DNA of 38,469 nucleotides from a virus, in IMG/VR virus record IMGVR_UViG_3300028571_000054, positions 1 through 38,469 of that record. One strand, written 5' to 3'. Positions 27,105 through 35,068 of this stretch are shown here, piece by piece (within the stretch, counting starts at the first letter, position 1; every line of letters begins with the position of its first letter). The notes beneath the pieces are model-generated. The model searched no databases and was not told the origin of the DNA. It worked only from the letters and a program-made list of their open reading frames with translations. Made by a program: the position numbers and the translations under genes.

Positions 27105-27376
27105 TAGTTACCTTGCAATTCTTCTTTAATAGATGCCATTGATTGTTCACCGAGTTCTTTCATATCTTCGTTAGAGAGTCCTAGTATTCTTAAGATAAGA
27201 GTACTTAGTGCTATACTTCTGCCAATGCCAGTGATAAGATGCGGTGCTATCTCTGTTAGTTGTCCTGTCTTTTGAGTACTAGCTATAGAAGATAGTACTG
27301 CCAGTTGTGCTTCATTAAGAGATACGAATAGTACTCTTAATGTATTAAGTTCTTTTTCTGTAAATTCTTTTGCCAT
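27104..27376 (-). CDS. Small protein between polymerase and helicase, unknown
   Basis: A 90-residue, mainly helical, cysteine-free protein. Helices are likely at about 6-30 and 50-85, with a hydrophobic patch (LSTLILRILGL) in the second. Both ends overlap neighbours by one base, so it is tightly coupled to the polymerase and the DUF3987 helicase. That suggests a replisome accessory (loader, clamp or adaptor), but no motif proves it. Confidence 0.55.
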   Translation of the reverse strand: MAKEFTEKELNTLRVLFVSLNEAQLAVLSSIASTQKTGQLTEIAPHLITGIGRSIALSTLILRILGLSNEDMKELGEQSMASIKEELQGN

Positions 27377-29592
27377 TATATTTCACTCCAGTATTTAGCA
27401 CCCTTACCATCTTTACCAGCTTTAATATCTGCTGGTACTATATAAGTGTAAGTGACGCCAGTGGTTGATTTAATTGTTAAAGGTATTTCCATTCTCTTGC
27501 GTACTTCTTCTGCATAGTACTCCTTTCCTTCTTTAAATTGAAATAATAAACTATCATGGATTTGAGCATTTAATACAAACTCATCTGCATGAGGTATTGC
27601 TAGTTCATAAAATACTTTCATGAAACCTTTGTTTAGTTTCATAGCATTAAGACTTTGTGGACAGTGTGCTACTAGTGCATTAAGATGCATCTTATTAGTT
27701 CTAGGATTACCAAAACAGTAGCGAGTCCAGCCAGTAGCACCTACCAGTAGCCTAGTCTTAGCTACTGTATTAATAACATATTCATAGTATGATTTCTTAA
27801 TCATAGGATAAGTCTTATGGAATGTATCAAGTAAGTACTGTGTTACCTGTGCGCTAGTCCAAAACTTAGGAAGTCCTAATAGCTTCTGTGCCATCCATAC
27901 CTTTTCTTCTCCCATAGTATCTACCATTACATACTTACCCATATTATAAGATGCACCATGATTAGTATTCTTAGCTAGGTTTCTAATAGGAGTATTAAGT
28001 ACTTCTTTAGTACTATCATCATACAGTTGCTCATATGGTATACCAAAGAAAGCAGAAGCGTTAGTACAGTGGAAATCTTTAGTAGATTCTACTGCTGCAA
28101 TTAGCGCAGTATCACCACTGATATAAGCAGTATCTCTACTCTCTGCTTGCTTTAAGTCACACTCTGCTATCCTATAATTAGGAAAAGCTGCTAATGTACT
28201 CTTAACTATCTTACCTCTAGGTATGTTCTGTATCTGTAGTCCACACCAGAAATGATGTTCCATACTAGCTAGTCTACCAGTATCAGTACCCCAAGGAGTT
28301 AAGCTGTATAGTATTACATCCTTATACTCTTTACCAGCTACTAGATAAGTACTAAGAAGTTTTCTTATCTTTCTTAGCTCTAGTATAGTGTTAAGTATTC
28401 TACTATTAAGTGGATGTTTCAGAGCCGCCTTTTTCAAAGCTGTTTCATCACTACTCTTGATATCAGTACAACCTAGTATGCGGAGTAGTTCCATTACCTG
28501 CTTAGAACTATTAGCATTGAAGTTTGGTACAGTCATTGCTTCTAGTTGTCTTTGCTTCTCTACTCTTAGTTCTTCTTGCTTGTTATATGCTTCTTCTAAC
28601 TTAGCTTTATCTCTTAGTATGCCAGTCATTTCACACATATGACATGGGAATACAAGAGGAAACTCTTGCTTGTAGTTTTCTTTCGCCCAAGCTGGTGCTT
28701 CTAATAACCATAGCATAGCTACCATTAATGTATGCCATGCATCTAGTGCATTGTATTTGTAGTACTCATAGCGGTCTTGTGTTTGCGCTAGGTCTTTCCA
28801 GTAGAAAGATTCACGTATGAAGAAAGAAGCAATAGCATCAAGAGACTTAGGTAATTCACTGTACCAACAGTGCATCATAGCAGCAGTGTCAAATAGATAA
28901 TTATGCAGTGGTGCATTATACATAGCTAGATATGCTATATCATACTTACCATTCTGTAGTACTTTAGCTGGCTGTATGTAGTTCAGTGTGCGCATCCAAG
29001 CTACTGCTTGCATTGTATCCATTGGTAGTACATAGCTCATACATACTCCACTAGCAGTAATACCTGTATAACCTATACATTCTATTCTTGGCGGTGCTGG
29101 AGTAGTTTCTATATCTACTGCTACTAGCATACAGGAAGAAAGAAATGCCAATGCCTCAGTATAATTTTCTGTAGTTATTAGTGTCCATGAGAACTTAGGC
29201 AGATTCTTCCACTTGGAAGGAGTAGTAAGTTTAGAAGCATACCTCTTAGTTAGAAACTCACCATAAGGTACAGTTACTAGTTGCTTAAGAGGACTGATAA
29301 ACACATAGGTAATACCATTCCTCACTACTAATGAGCCAGCATAATCACTGATAGCTGGTGCTTTCTTTAGTGGGAATAGTTTAGATAAAAGTTTCGGTGA
29401 AGTACTTAGTACTTTAGTTATACCATTACTCCTGCATTTATGTTCTACTTCTACTAATGTAAGAGGTTCAGTAAAAGATACACTTACAGCATTGTTACTA
29501 ACACAAGGCTTTAAGCGTTGTATGTATTCTTTATCTTCGAATGTACCTAAGAAGTATATTCTTTCACCTATTGCTGTACTGGTATTATCCAT
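27376..29592 (-). CDS. DNA polymerase, family A, with 3'-5' exonuclease
   Basis: The replicative polymerase (738 residues). The exonuclease domain is intact: D160/E162 (VDIET), D218 (NGKYD) and Y280/D284 (YNALDA). The polymerase motifs are TGRLAS (438-443), motif A with D479 (CDLKQAESR), motif B R537-K541-NTNHGASYN (537-550) and motif C HDS (679-681, D680). Two differences from E. coli Pol I: His545 replaces Phe762 in motif B, and Ser681 replaces the Glu of HDE. There is no 5'-3' nuclease domain. The N-terminal 130 residues are unassigned. Start overlaps the small upstream gene by eight bases. Confidence 0.92.
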   Translation of the reverse strand: MDNTSTAIGERIYFLGTFEDKEYIQRLKPCVSNNAVSVSFTEPLTLVEVEHKCRSNGITKVLSTSPKLLSKLFPLKKAPAISDYAGSLVVRNGITYVFISPLKQLVTVPYGEFLTKRYASKLTTPSKWKNLPKFSWTLITTENYTEALAFLSSCMLVAVDIETTPAPPRIECIGYTGITASGVCMSYVLPMDTMQAVAWMRTLNYIQPAKVLQNGKYDIAYLAMYNAPLHNYLFDTAAMMHCWYSELPKSLDAIASFFIRESFYWKDLAQTQDRYEYYKYNALDAWHTLMVAMLWLLEAPAWAKENYKQEFPLVFPCHMCEMTGILRDKAKLEEAYNKQEELRVEKQRQLEAMTVPNFNANSSKQVMELLRILGCTDIKSSDETALKKAALKHPLNSRILNTILELRKIRKLLSTYLVAGKEYKDVILYSLTPWGTDTGRLASMEHHFWCGLQIQNIPRGKIVKSTLAAFPNYRIAECDLKQAESRDTAYISGDTALIAAVESTKDFHCTNASAFFGIPYEQLYDDSTKEVLNTPIRNLAKNTNHGASYNMGKYVMVDTMGEEKVWMAQKLLGLPKFWTSAQVTQYLLDTFHKTYPMIKKSYYEYVINTVAKTRLLVGATGWTRYCFGNPRTNKMHLNALVAHCPQSLNAMKLNKGFMKVFYELAIPHADEFVLNAQIHDSLLFQFKEGKEYYAEEVRKRMEIPLTIKSTTGVTYTYIVPADIKAGKDGKGAKYWSEI

Positions 29593-29800
29593 GTAATGGT
29601 ACTTCCACTATTTCAGGTGTATCATATATAAACATAAGACTGTTATCAGCTATGTATTGTTCTGCACTAGCTTTAGTAGCATGAGCTGATTGGAAGTGTT
29701 TACCTACATGAGTTTCATGTACGAATACTATGAAGATAGTAGATGGAGTAGTTTCTTCTTCACCTTTAAGACTTCTAATCATTTCTTCATATTCATCCAT
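29585..29800 (-). CDS. Small acidic protein before the polymerase, unknown
   Basis: A 71-residue protein with a compact pattern TIFIVFVHETHVGKHF, then a helix (ATKASAEQYIAD) and a final strand (EIVEVPLHG), likely a small alpha/beta fold. GAAAGGA lies before the ATG. Its start codon overlaps the stop of a 12-codon leader ORF, and its own end overlaps the polymerase start by eight bases, so all three are translationally coupled. Confidence 0.6.
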   Translation of the reverse strand: MDEYEEMIRSLKGEEETTPSTIFIVFVHETHVGKHFQSAHATKASAEQYIADNSLMFIYDTPEIVEVPLHG

Positions 29801-29838
29801 TATATTATCCTTTCATTCCATAAACTTTTTATAATCAT
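29800..29838 (-). CDS. Possible 12-codon leader peptide
   Basis: ATG at 29838..29836 with an excellent ribosome site (AAGGAG, 6-base spacing) opens a 12-residue frame (MIIKSLWNERII). Its stop overlaps the next ATG as TAATG. The strong initiation signal on such a short frame suggests a real leader, for reinitiation or attenuation-like control of the gene cluster leading into the polymerase. Confidence 0.45.
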   Translation of the reverse strand: MIIKSLWNERII

Positions 29839-29973
29839 TACTATCTCCTTTATAATTATTAATACCTACTCCATAACACAACAAGCATTGTCCGCAACAG
29901 AACTTATCTATCTCTAGGATGCTGATGTGCTACAGGCTAGATACTTTATATATCTAACTACCTTGCAAGGATT

Positions 29974-30321
29974 CTATTGTATTGCTGGACATAGAGGATT
30001 CTGTTCTCTATCCCAAGTTATTCCATCTGCTGATGTTGCACCATTCTTATAATAATATGTTTCTACCTCTTTAGTATCTCTATTAACATATGTATATACT
30101 AATGATAGACAAGCATCCTTACCAGCATTTACATCTTCTATTAGTGCTATATGAGGTGAGCAGTTCTTAATCTTTTCTACTGTACCACTAAGAGTCTTAG
30201 TAGGTTTATTGTTTACAAACATAAATACTTTCTTACCAGTATCAGTAGATGCAAAACATAGTAGTGCGCTAGCTTCTAATGATAGTGTTGATAAAAGTAC
30301 TGCAATTAATAGTCTTGACAT
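29974..30321 (-). CDS. Exported four-cysteine protein, unknown
   Basis: A 115-residue secreted protein. The signal peptide has a basic start (MSR), a hydrophobic core (LLIAVLLSTLSL) and a likely cleavage after ASA (about residue 19). The mature part has four cysteines (C22, C54, C71, C111) that could form two disulfides, and a beta-like, Lys/Thr-rich sequence. I chose the ATG at 30321 rather than an upstream frame because AGGAGA sits before it and the signal peptide starts there. It lies between hairpins and the polymerase cluster. Confidence 0.65.
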   Translation of the reverse strand: MSRLLIAVLLSTLSLEASALLCFASTDTGKKVFMFVNNKPTKTLSGTVEKIKNCSPHIALIEDVNAGKDACLSLVYTYVNRDTKEVETYYYKNGATSADGITWDREQNPLCPAIQ

Positions 30322-30357
30322 TTTACTTCTCCTATTGGCGGTGGTTAGTAACAACTA

Positions 30358-30390
30358 AAGGACTCCAGTATAAGTACTAGTGAAGTCCTT
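30358..30390 (-). promoter_or_regulatory. RNA hairpin upstream of the exported protein gene
   Basis: AAGGACTCCA (30358-30367) pairs with TGAAGTCCTT (30381-30390). In the leftward transcript the odd pair is a G-U wobble, so the 10-bp stem is better as minus-strand RNA. There is no T-run right after it. It may be a terminator, a processing site or an mRNA stabiliser. Confidence 0.5.
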
Positions 30391-30392
30391 AG

Positions 30393-30409
30393 ATTGTGTC
30401 TATCACAAT
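30393..30409. repeat. 6-bp inverted repeat ATTGTG-TCTAT-CACAAT
   Basis: Perfect half-sites at 30393-30398 and 30404-30409, separated by five bases, just past the stop of the upstream exported gene. It is in tandem with the larger hairpin at 30358-30390. It could be an operator or a small hairpin. Confidence 0.5.
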
Positions 30410-30415
30410 ATTATA

Positions 30416-30919
30416 CTAATAAGGTGAAGTTGTACCATCGTAGTTATAAGTACTGTACTCACTAGTCTCTTGCATCACTGCTAGTAAAGCAGTACAAGCT
30501 GGATTAGCTTTAGCATATGCTTTACTCTTAGAGCAAGCTAATGTATCAGCTACATCGTACTGCTGGCGATGAAAAGCATAGCAAATATCATTGAAGCTCA
30601 TACCAGTAGTACCACTGAAACTAAGAAAGAATACACTGAAAGCAGCACTATCCTGAGTTAGTATTGAACACTTGTCTACATTGGTAGTACTTGGTGCAAT
30701 AGCAGTAGCAGCTGTCTTAGGAATGTTAGTACCTTCTACTACTGTAGATGCAGTAGTAATACTGTTGTCTTGCACAATACCTATCTGACCTTGTGATTGT
30801 ACTTGACCTTGCGCTTGACCTAGTAATGGATGCGCTTCTGCTACTGTCATTACTATCAGTGTTACTATAATTGAAAGAAAGAATATACTACCTAACCTTA
30901 CATACTTAGATTTTAACAT
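30416..30919 (-). CDS. Exported or membrane-anchored four-cysteine protein
   Basis: A 167-residue protein with a basic N-terminus and one long hydrophobic segment (about 10-27), possible cleavage after AEA (about 29), then a Gln/Gly-rich linker (33-48). The C-terminal domain has four cysteines (C84, C113, C129, C142) and resembles in layout small exported proteins of other podoviruses, but the function is unknown to me. The second ATG (30919) is preferred because GGAGA overlaps the first. A terminator-like hairpin separates it from the gene before it. Confidence 0.65.
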   Translation of the reverse strand: MLKSKYVRLGSIFFLSIIVTLIVMTVAEAHPLLGQAQGQVQSQGQIGIVQDNSITTASTVVEGTNIPKTAATAIAPSTTNVDKCSILTQDSAAFSVFFLSFSGTTGMSFNDICYAFHRQQYDVADTLACSKSKAYAKANPACTALLAVMQETSEYSTYNYDGTTSPY

Positions 30920-30961
30920 TTGGTTCTCCATATAGAAATAAAAAGATAAAAGATATTAGAA

Positions 30962-30993
30962 GTAGGAACTACAAAAAGTATAGTAGTTCCTAC
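30962..30993 (-). terminator. Terminator-like hairpin between SSB-like and exported genes
   Basis: A perfect 11-bp stem, GTAGGAACTAC (30962-30972) with GTAGTTCCTAC (30983-30993), and a 10-base loop. In the leftward transcript it is followed by a T-rich stretch (TTCTAATATCTTTT) rather than a pure T-run. Probably a partial terminator that lowers expression of the exported genes downstream. Confidence 0.65.
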
Positions 30994-31017
30994 CTTTGAG
31001 CTAGTAGTTCTTAGATA

Positions 31018-31455
31018 CTAGATTAATGCTATTGAAACAATACCAGTGAAGTATTGTTCACGTTTCTTATCATAACGTTTCTTAGTAACTACTAATGCTT
31101 GAGCGCCATTAACTGCTTCAAACAATGCTCGCATAGTAGTTGCACCAGTAGCTTCCTTAAGACCTGCTGTATCTTTCTTAAGACTGCCTTGACCGTACTC
31201 GTTATCTAACATATAGAGAATACTAGTTTCAGCACCTGCTACTAATGGTTTATCTTCCGCTGGATTCTCTAGTTCTTCTGTACTTACTGCTACTAATGAT
31301 AACTCAATAGCACTCTTAGCATTGATAGTCTTAGCTTCAAACTTAATAGTACATACGTGTGCGCCATTTGGATATGGTAAGAACTCTGGCATATCTGCTA
31401 AGTCATCTAATTGACCATCTAATAATGAATCTAATGCTGCATTTGAATCTGACAT
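31018..31455 (-). CDS. Putative ssDNA-binding or replication accessory protein
   Basis: A 145-residue acidic protein. The first 25 residues are Asp/Leu-rich. From about 28 to 145 it shows a strand pattern (GAHVCTIKFEAKTI, SAIELSLVAV, ETSILYMLDN, QALVVTKKRY, QYFTGIVSIALI) that could be an OB fold. It lies next to a dNMP kinase, a Sak4-like ATPase and a Cas4-like nuclease, where phage SSBs often occur. The fold and the role are inference. Confidence 0.45.
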   Translation of the reverse strand: MSDSNAALDSLLDGQLDDLADMPEFLPYPNGAHVCTIKFEAKTINAKSAIELSLVAVSTEELENPAEDKPLVAGAETSILYMLDNEYGQGSLKKDTAGLKEATGATTMRALFEAVNGAQALVVTKKRYDKKREQYFTGIVSIALI

Positions 31456-31489
31456 AATACTTTCCTTTATATAAAATTGATTAACTTAC

Positions 31490-32092
31490 TTAGTTTAAAT
31501 TTAACTTACTTACTTCCTTTAAGATAAGAGGCGCAATGGCTTTAGCTTGTTTTGCTAAGTCATCAAGACTGATATCATTTACTACACTTATTACCCTACC
31601 ACTTTGTTGCATCAGTTCTAGTGTGGGCAATTGTTCACTAGAATGATTTGCTACACCCACATTACCAGTAGCACTAGCTCTAGTAATATGAATTATAATA
31701 CCACCCTTACTATGTACCCACTGTACTTCATTGTGAAAGCGGATATCAGTAATAAGTGCTATATCTAATAACTTCTTATCTAGTTTAGATTGAAGTCTTT
31801 TAATCCAGAAATCAGTTCCAAATACATCTCTGAAAGATTCAGTACCTACTAGTTGTGCCATACCTCTAGGAGATAAGCTCCAGTATGGATGTATCTTTTC
31901 TTTTAGTTCCATATTATAGAAGCAGTTAACTGGTAGATTAAAAGCAGTAGCTGCTACTTCTTTGACTGCATCTGCTAGTGCTACTTCTTCTATGTATGCA
32001 TCCCAATCTAGTCTAAGTATCTCACTGTAGATGTATTTAGCTAGAGTGTTCTTACCACTACCACTTTGTCCGCAGAATCCTACTAGTACCAT
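31490..32092 (-). CDS. Deoxynucleoside monophosphate kinase
   Basis: A 200-residue P-loop kinase of the T4 gp1 type, which phosphorylates dNMPs toward dNTPs for phage DNA synthesis. The P-loop is GQSGSGKNT (8-16, K14). The later block TDIRFHNEV (115-123, R118) is a known feature of this family, as is the acidic LADAVKEV segment near 39-46. It follows the Sak4-like gene closely, with AAGGA inside that gene's end. A role in supplying dNTPs fits the neighbouring replication genes. Confidence 0.8.
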   Translation of the reverse strand: MVLVGFCGQSGSGKNTLAKYIYSEILRLDWDAYIEEVALADAVKEVAATAFNLPVNCFYNMELKEKIHPYWSLSPRGMAQLVGTESFRDVFGTDFWIKRLQSKLDKKLLDIALITDIRFHNEVQWVHSKGGIIIHITRASATGNVGVANHSSEQLPTLELMQQSGRVISVVNDISLDDLAKQAKAIAPLILKEVSKLNLN

Positions 32093-32098
32093 AGTATG

Positions 32099-32962
32099 TT
32101 ATCCTTTTTTGATTGTTGAAAATCTGTTAAGTAATGCAGTTGCTTGTGCGCCTTGTGTATTAGTAGTACTAACTGCTGGTGCTACCTTACCTAAGAATAT
32201 ACCACTCAAGTCTGCTACTGCTAGTGCTTCTAACTTAGCATCAGTTCTAGAGCCAGTAAGTATGTTCATACTGTAATCAGTTGCAGAACCAGCTACGTGC
32301 TTCTTGTTCTTAACTTCACAGTAGATAACATGGTCAAAGTACTTAGCTACACCTCTACTGAAGTTCCTAGTACCTGCTACTGGTACAATCTTCTTCTTAC
32401 CATCTTCTAGTTCTGCTTCAGTTTCATGACTGATACATACTATATTGTATGGTGCTTGCTGTATGTGTGATAGTACTATATCCATTAGCTTACCTAGATT
32501 ACCCCAATCATCATACTGCATCTTATAGTCATCAGGTTCACCTTTAGTAATATGAGCAATAGCACTATTAGTAAGCTGTGTGAGTGAGTCTATTACTACC
32601 ACAGTGTCCGCGCCAAGACTGTTAAGATTAACATCTATAGTAGCTAGGTTATCTTTCTTACACATCTGACAAGATACTTTACCATGTGCTTCACAGATAT
32701 TAACTGCACCACCTTTGATTACCTTTAGCATAGTTTCTATCGCTATAGGAAACGAGCGAGTATCAGGTAAAGATATGATATTAATCTTCTCTTGTTGTGG
32801 TGTTGGTAGTTTTAATAGAGTGGTATAACCATTCTCTAAATCAAACCATAATAGATTAAAGTGTTCACTTAACTTACCAGTAAGTTCTGTCTTACCACTC
32901 TTAGGCGGTCCAAATAGTAGTACTCTATGTACTGTACTTACTTTCTTCTCTGTTAGTTTCAT
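32099..32962 (-). CDS. Sak4-like RecA-fold ATPase (recombination)
   Basis: A 287-residue AAA_24/RecA-like protein, likely a Sak4-type recombinase that anneals or pairs ssDNA. Walker A is GPPKSGKT (18-25, K24), Walker B is VVVIDS (121-126, D125), followed by a GTRNFSRGVAKYFDHVIY region. An insertion between them holds C90, H93, C98 and C101, a possible zinc site that is not part of the basic fold. It is flanked by a Cas4-like nuclease and a dNMP kinase; start site GGAGA. Confidence 0.8.
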   Translation of the reverse strand: MKLTEKKVSTVHRVLLFGPPKSGKTELTGKLSEHFNLLWFDLENGYTTLLKLPTPQQEKINIISLPDTRSFPIAIETMLKVIKGGAVNICEAHGKVSCQMCKKDNLATIDVNLNSLGADTVVVIDSLTQLTNSAIAHITKGEPDDYKMQYDDWGNLGKLMDIVLSHIQQAPYNIVCISHETEAELEDGKKKIVPVAGTRNFSRGVAKYFDHVIYCEVKNKKHVAGSATDYSMNILTGSRTDAKLEALAVADLSGIFLGKVAPAVSTTNTQGAQATALLNRFSTIKKG

Positions 32963-32966
32963 TCTG

Positions 32967-33893
32967 TTATTTCTCCATTTGAGTTGCTATTAAATCTTGT
33001 AATGTTAGATTTACTGTAAAGGTTTCACTATTGATTTGTTCTATATGCTTATTACTAAGTTCTTTTATTAGGAACTGTGTATTCATATTACATATACCAA
33101 AGTACTCGCATGGACTGTAGTAGTTATAACAACTTTCTCCATACATAGGATAGATTTGCAGTCCTTCATACATCTTGATTAGTTCTATATCTAGTATCAG
33201 TTGCTGAATCCACTGCGCTCTTTGTAGTAATGTCTTAGCAAATGGTAGTACTTCCCACTCCATAGCCTTAGCTTTGTAAGGTAAGTATAGTACTTTGTAT
33301 GAACTAATATCAGGAAAGAGATTATCTAGTACTACACTATAACCTAATGCCTGTGAGGAGTTCTTATACTGTGCTGGATTAATACTAGAAGCACTAGTGG
33401 TTTTAACTTCTAGTACAGTAATCTCACCAGTTAGTGTGTTTCTTAATACTGCATCTACGAATCCTCTAAAGCGGAATCCATCAGGACTAGTAATAGCAAA
33501 TGATAGTTCTGTTGCTGGCTTGCCATCTACATATACTAGTTCGTACTCACTAAGGAATCCTGCTACACGGATAGATTCATAGAGAGAAGTTACTGCATGT
33601 ACTGCATAGTAGAATGATTTAAGTTGCTTATCATTAGTAGCTGCTAAGTCACAGTCCCAGCGTAGGAACATAGCCCAAATTATTTCTTCAATACTCTTAC
33701 CTTGAAATATAAGTTGTACTCCCTCACCTACTACATGACCGAAAGTAAAGGTGATAGATTTAATAGAGTTTTCTTCATCATCTAGTTCTTCTTTACCACG
33801 TAGCTTGTATAGCTGGTATTTGCGTGGGCATTCATGTAGTAGTAATGCACTACTGTATGATAGTTGTTTAAGTCTTAGGTCTATATCGCTCAT
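32967..33893 (-). CDS. PD-(D/E)XK nuclease, Cas4/RecB-like
   Basis: A 308-residue nuclease likely to process DNA ends for the adjacent recombinase. Active-site residues: H53, D147 (GFVDA), E162 and K164 (LEVKTT), and the QALGY motif (Q181, Y185). Cysteines C22 near the N-terminus and C255, C262, C268 near the C-terminus are arranged as in Cas4/AddB proteins that hold a 4Fe-4S cluster. I chose ATG 33893, which follows the previous stop and has AAGGA before it, over an in-frame TTG at 33908. Confidence 0.82.
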   Translation of the reverse strand: MSDIDLRLKQLSYSSALLLHECPRKYQLYKLRGKEELDDEENSIKSITFTFGHVVGEGVQLIFQGKSIEEIIWAMFLRWDCDLAATNDKQLKSFYYAVHAVTSLYESIRVAGFLSEYELVYVDGKPATELSFAITSPDGFRFRGFVDAVLRNTLTGEITVLEVKTTSASSINPAQYKNSSQALGYSVVLDNLFPDISSYKVLYLPYKAKAMEWEVLPFAKTLLQRAQWIQQLILDIELIKMYEGLQIYPMYGESCYNYYSPCEYFGICNMNTQFLIKELSNKHIEQINSETFTVNLTLQDLIATQMEK

Positions 33894-33894
33894 G

Positions 33895-34095
33895 CTAGTC
33901 CTTATCAAATATTTTAACAGCTTGTATGTTCTCTATTATATTCTCTGAATCATTCAGCATAGATACCACTAGTTGTAATTGTTGTATTGTATTCTTAGGT
34001 AGTGGTACTACTTTTAATAGTGCTGATACTTCATGTTGTACTGCATACTTAGCTTGTTGTATGCTAGTAGTGGCTTTTACTAATGGATTCTTCAT
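33895..34095 (-). CDS. Small helical protein, unknown
   Basis: A 66-residue protein with two likely helices (about 8-27 and 34-58), no cysteine and no known motif. AGGAA precedes the ATG. The start lies inside the end of the previous gene (32-base overlap), and the stop lies one base before the nuclease ATG, so it is coupled to both. It may be a partner of the nuclease, but nothing shows it. Confidence 0.5.
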   Translation of the reverse strand: MKNPLVKATTSIQQAKYAVQHEVSALLKVVPLPKNTIQQLQLVVSMLNDSENIIENIQAVKIFDKD

Positions 34096-34429
34096 GGCTC
34101 TTTAGTTCCTGTTTTAATAATGCAAGTAAATCTATTTGATTACTATATGATAAGTTTGTATTTACTGACCTTACTATATGAAAGATAGTATCACTAGCTA
34201 CTTGCTCATTGTATTTAATACAAAGATAGTTAAAGAGAGCAGTAGGTAATGTTGGTAATACCTTTCTTTCAGCTGGTAGTATATATGTATATGCGCCAAA
34301 CCACTCTGCTATTAATCTGTAAGTATGCCAATCTACTTTTGGGTTCAGCAGTAGTAAGAAGCAGTTTATAATAAGAGAGCTACTAGTACTGAAGGAAGTA
34401 GTGGTGTTAACTGCCGCTTCGCCTTGCAT
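34064..34429 (-). CDS. Early protein, unknown function (121 aa)
   Basis: A 121-residue mainly helical protein. The first 20 residues are Ser/Thr-rich, then a hydrophobic helix (SLIINCFLLLLNP) and several amphipathic helices. It has no good ribosome site and probably depends on coupling to the gene just upstream, whose stop is two bases away. No family recognised. Confidence 0.5.
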   Translation of the reverse strand: MQGEAAVNTTTSFSTSSSLIINCFLLLLNPKVDWHTYRLIAEWFGAYTYILPAERKVLPTLPTALFNYLCIKYNEQVASDTIFHIVRSVNTNLSYSNQIDLLALLKQELKSHEESISKSHY

Positions 34430-34431
34430 AC

Positions 34432-34806
34432 TTAGATATCATCAAGACTAATGAGTTTCTTTTTAGAGCCACTAGTAGCACTCTTGATAGCTTTAGTAGT
34501 AACAGTTTGCTTAGTTACTTTCATAAGACCACTCACAATAGTACTAATTTCTACTTCACTTAGTAGTGTTACATTGTGTGGTTGCTTAGATAAAGCTGTA
34601 TGTATCTCTCTTAGTAGAGAAGGCATAGTAGGATGCTCATTATGGATAGCTTCACCTAAAGAAGTTATTTGCTTTTGTACTAGAGTAAGAGATATATCTT
34701 CTGAAAGAGATTCTACAGTTACTTGCTCTTGTACCTTAGCTTCTTGCTGTGGTGTCGGTGCTACTTGTGCGAGCTTAGCTCGTAGTGCTGCCATATCAAC
34801 TGCCAT
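34432..34806 (-). CDS. Early protein, unknown function (124 aa)
   Basis: A 124-residue protein. The N-terminus is Ala/Gln-rich and helical (about 5-35). The core LLREIHTALSKQPHNVTLLS followed by EVEISTIVSGLMKVTKQ (about 63-100) looks conserved: I have the impression of this block in other phage early regions, without a function. A basic tail ends the chain. GGGAGAA precedes the ATG. Confidence 0.55.
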   Translation of the reverse strand: MAVDMAALRAKLAQVAPTPQQEAKVQEQVTVESLSEDISLTLVQKQITSLGEAIHNEHPTMPSLLREIHTALSKQPHNVTLLSEVEISTIVSGLMKVTKQTVTTKAIKSATSGSKKKLISLDDI

Positions 34807-35068
34807 TGCTAGTTCTCCCTGTAGTAATTACATTACTAGGATTGAAGTTTATATTAAGTTTATCACAAGCCCACTCGGATATTAGTATTGTTATTGTACC
34901 CTCACCAGCAGTAATAGGCATATCAGTATGCTCAAAGACTTGTTCTTTAGGTATCGCTACTGGTCTTAGTCCTATGCGTAAGTAGTAATGTGTTGGTGTT
35001 ACTACATCTACTTGTGCATCCACTGGTGCATAGCGTTTGAGTACTAGGTTATTACTATCTTGTGCCAT
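34796..35068 (-). CDS. Early protein, unknown function (90 aa)
   Basis: A 90-residue protein with a likely strand-rich fold: THYYLRIGLRPVAIP, then GEGTITILISEWACDKL. One cysteine, no known motif. It overlaps the next gene by 11 bases and the previous gene by one (TAATG), so it is part of a tightly coupled block. Confidence 0.5.
   Translation of the reverse strand: MAQDSNNLVLKRYAPVDAQVDVVTPTHYYLRIGLRPVAIPKEQVFEHTDMPITAGEGTITILISEWACDKLNINFNPSNVITTGRTSNGS

Noticed and set aside
29839-29973. Possible tRNA or other structured RNA in the gap before the polymerase cluster
   Set aside because: Only short inverted repeats (about 5 to 6 bp) were seen; no cloverleaf, anticodon stem or T-loop consensus could be built.
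33751-33948. 65-codon + strand frame opposite the Cas4-like nuclease
   Set aside because: Ser/Leu-rich reverse shadow with no ribosome site and no context on that strand.
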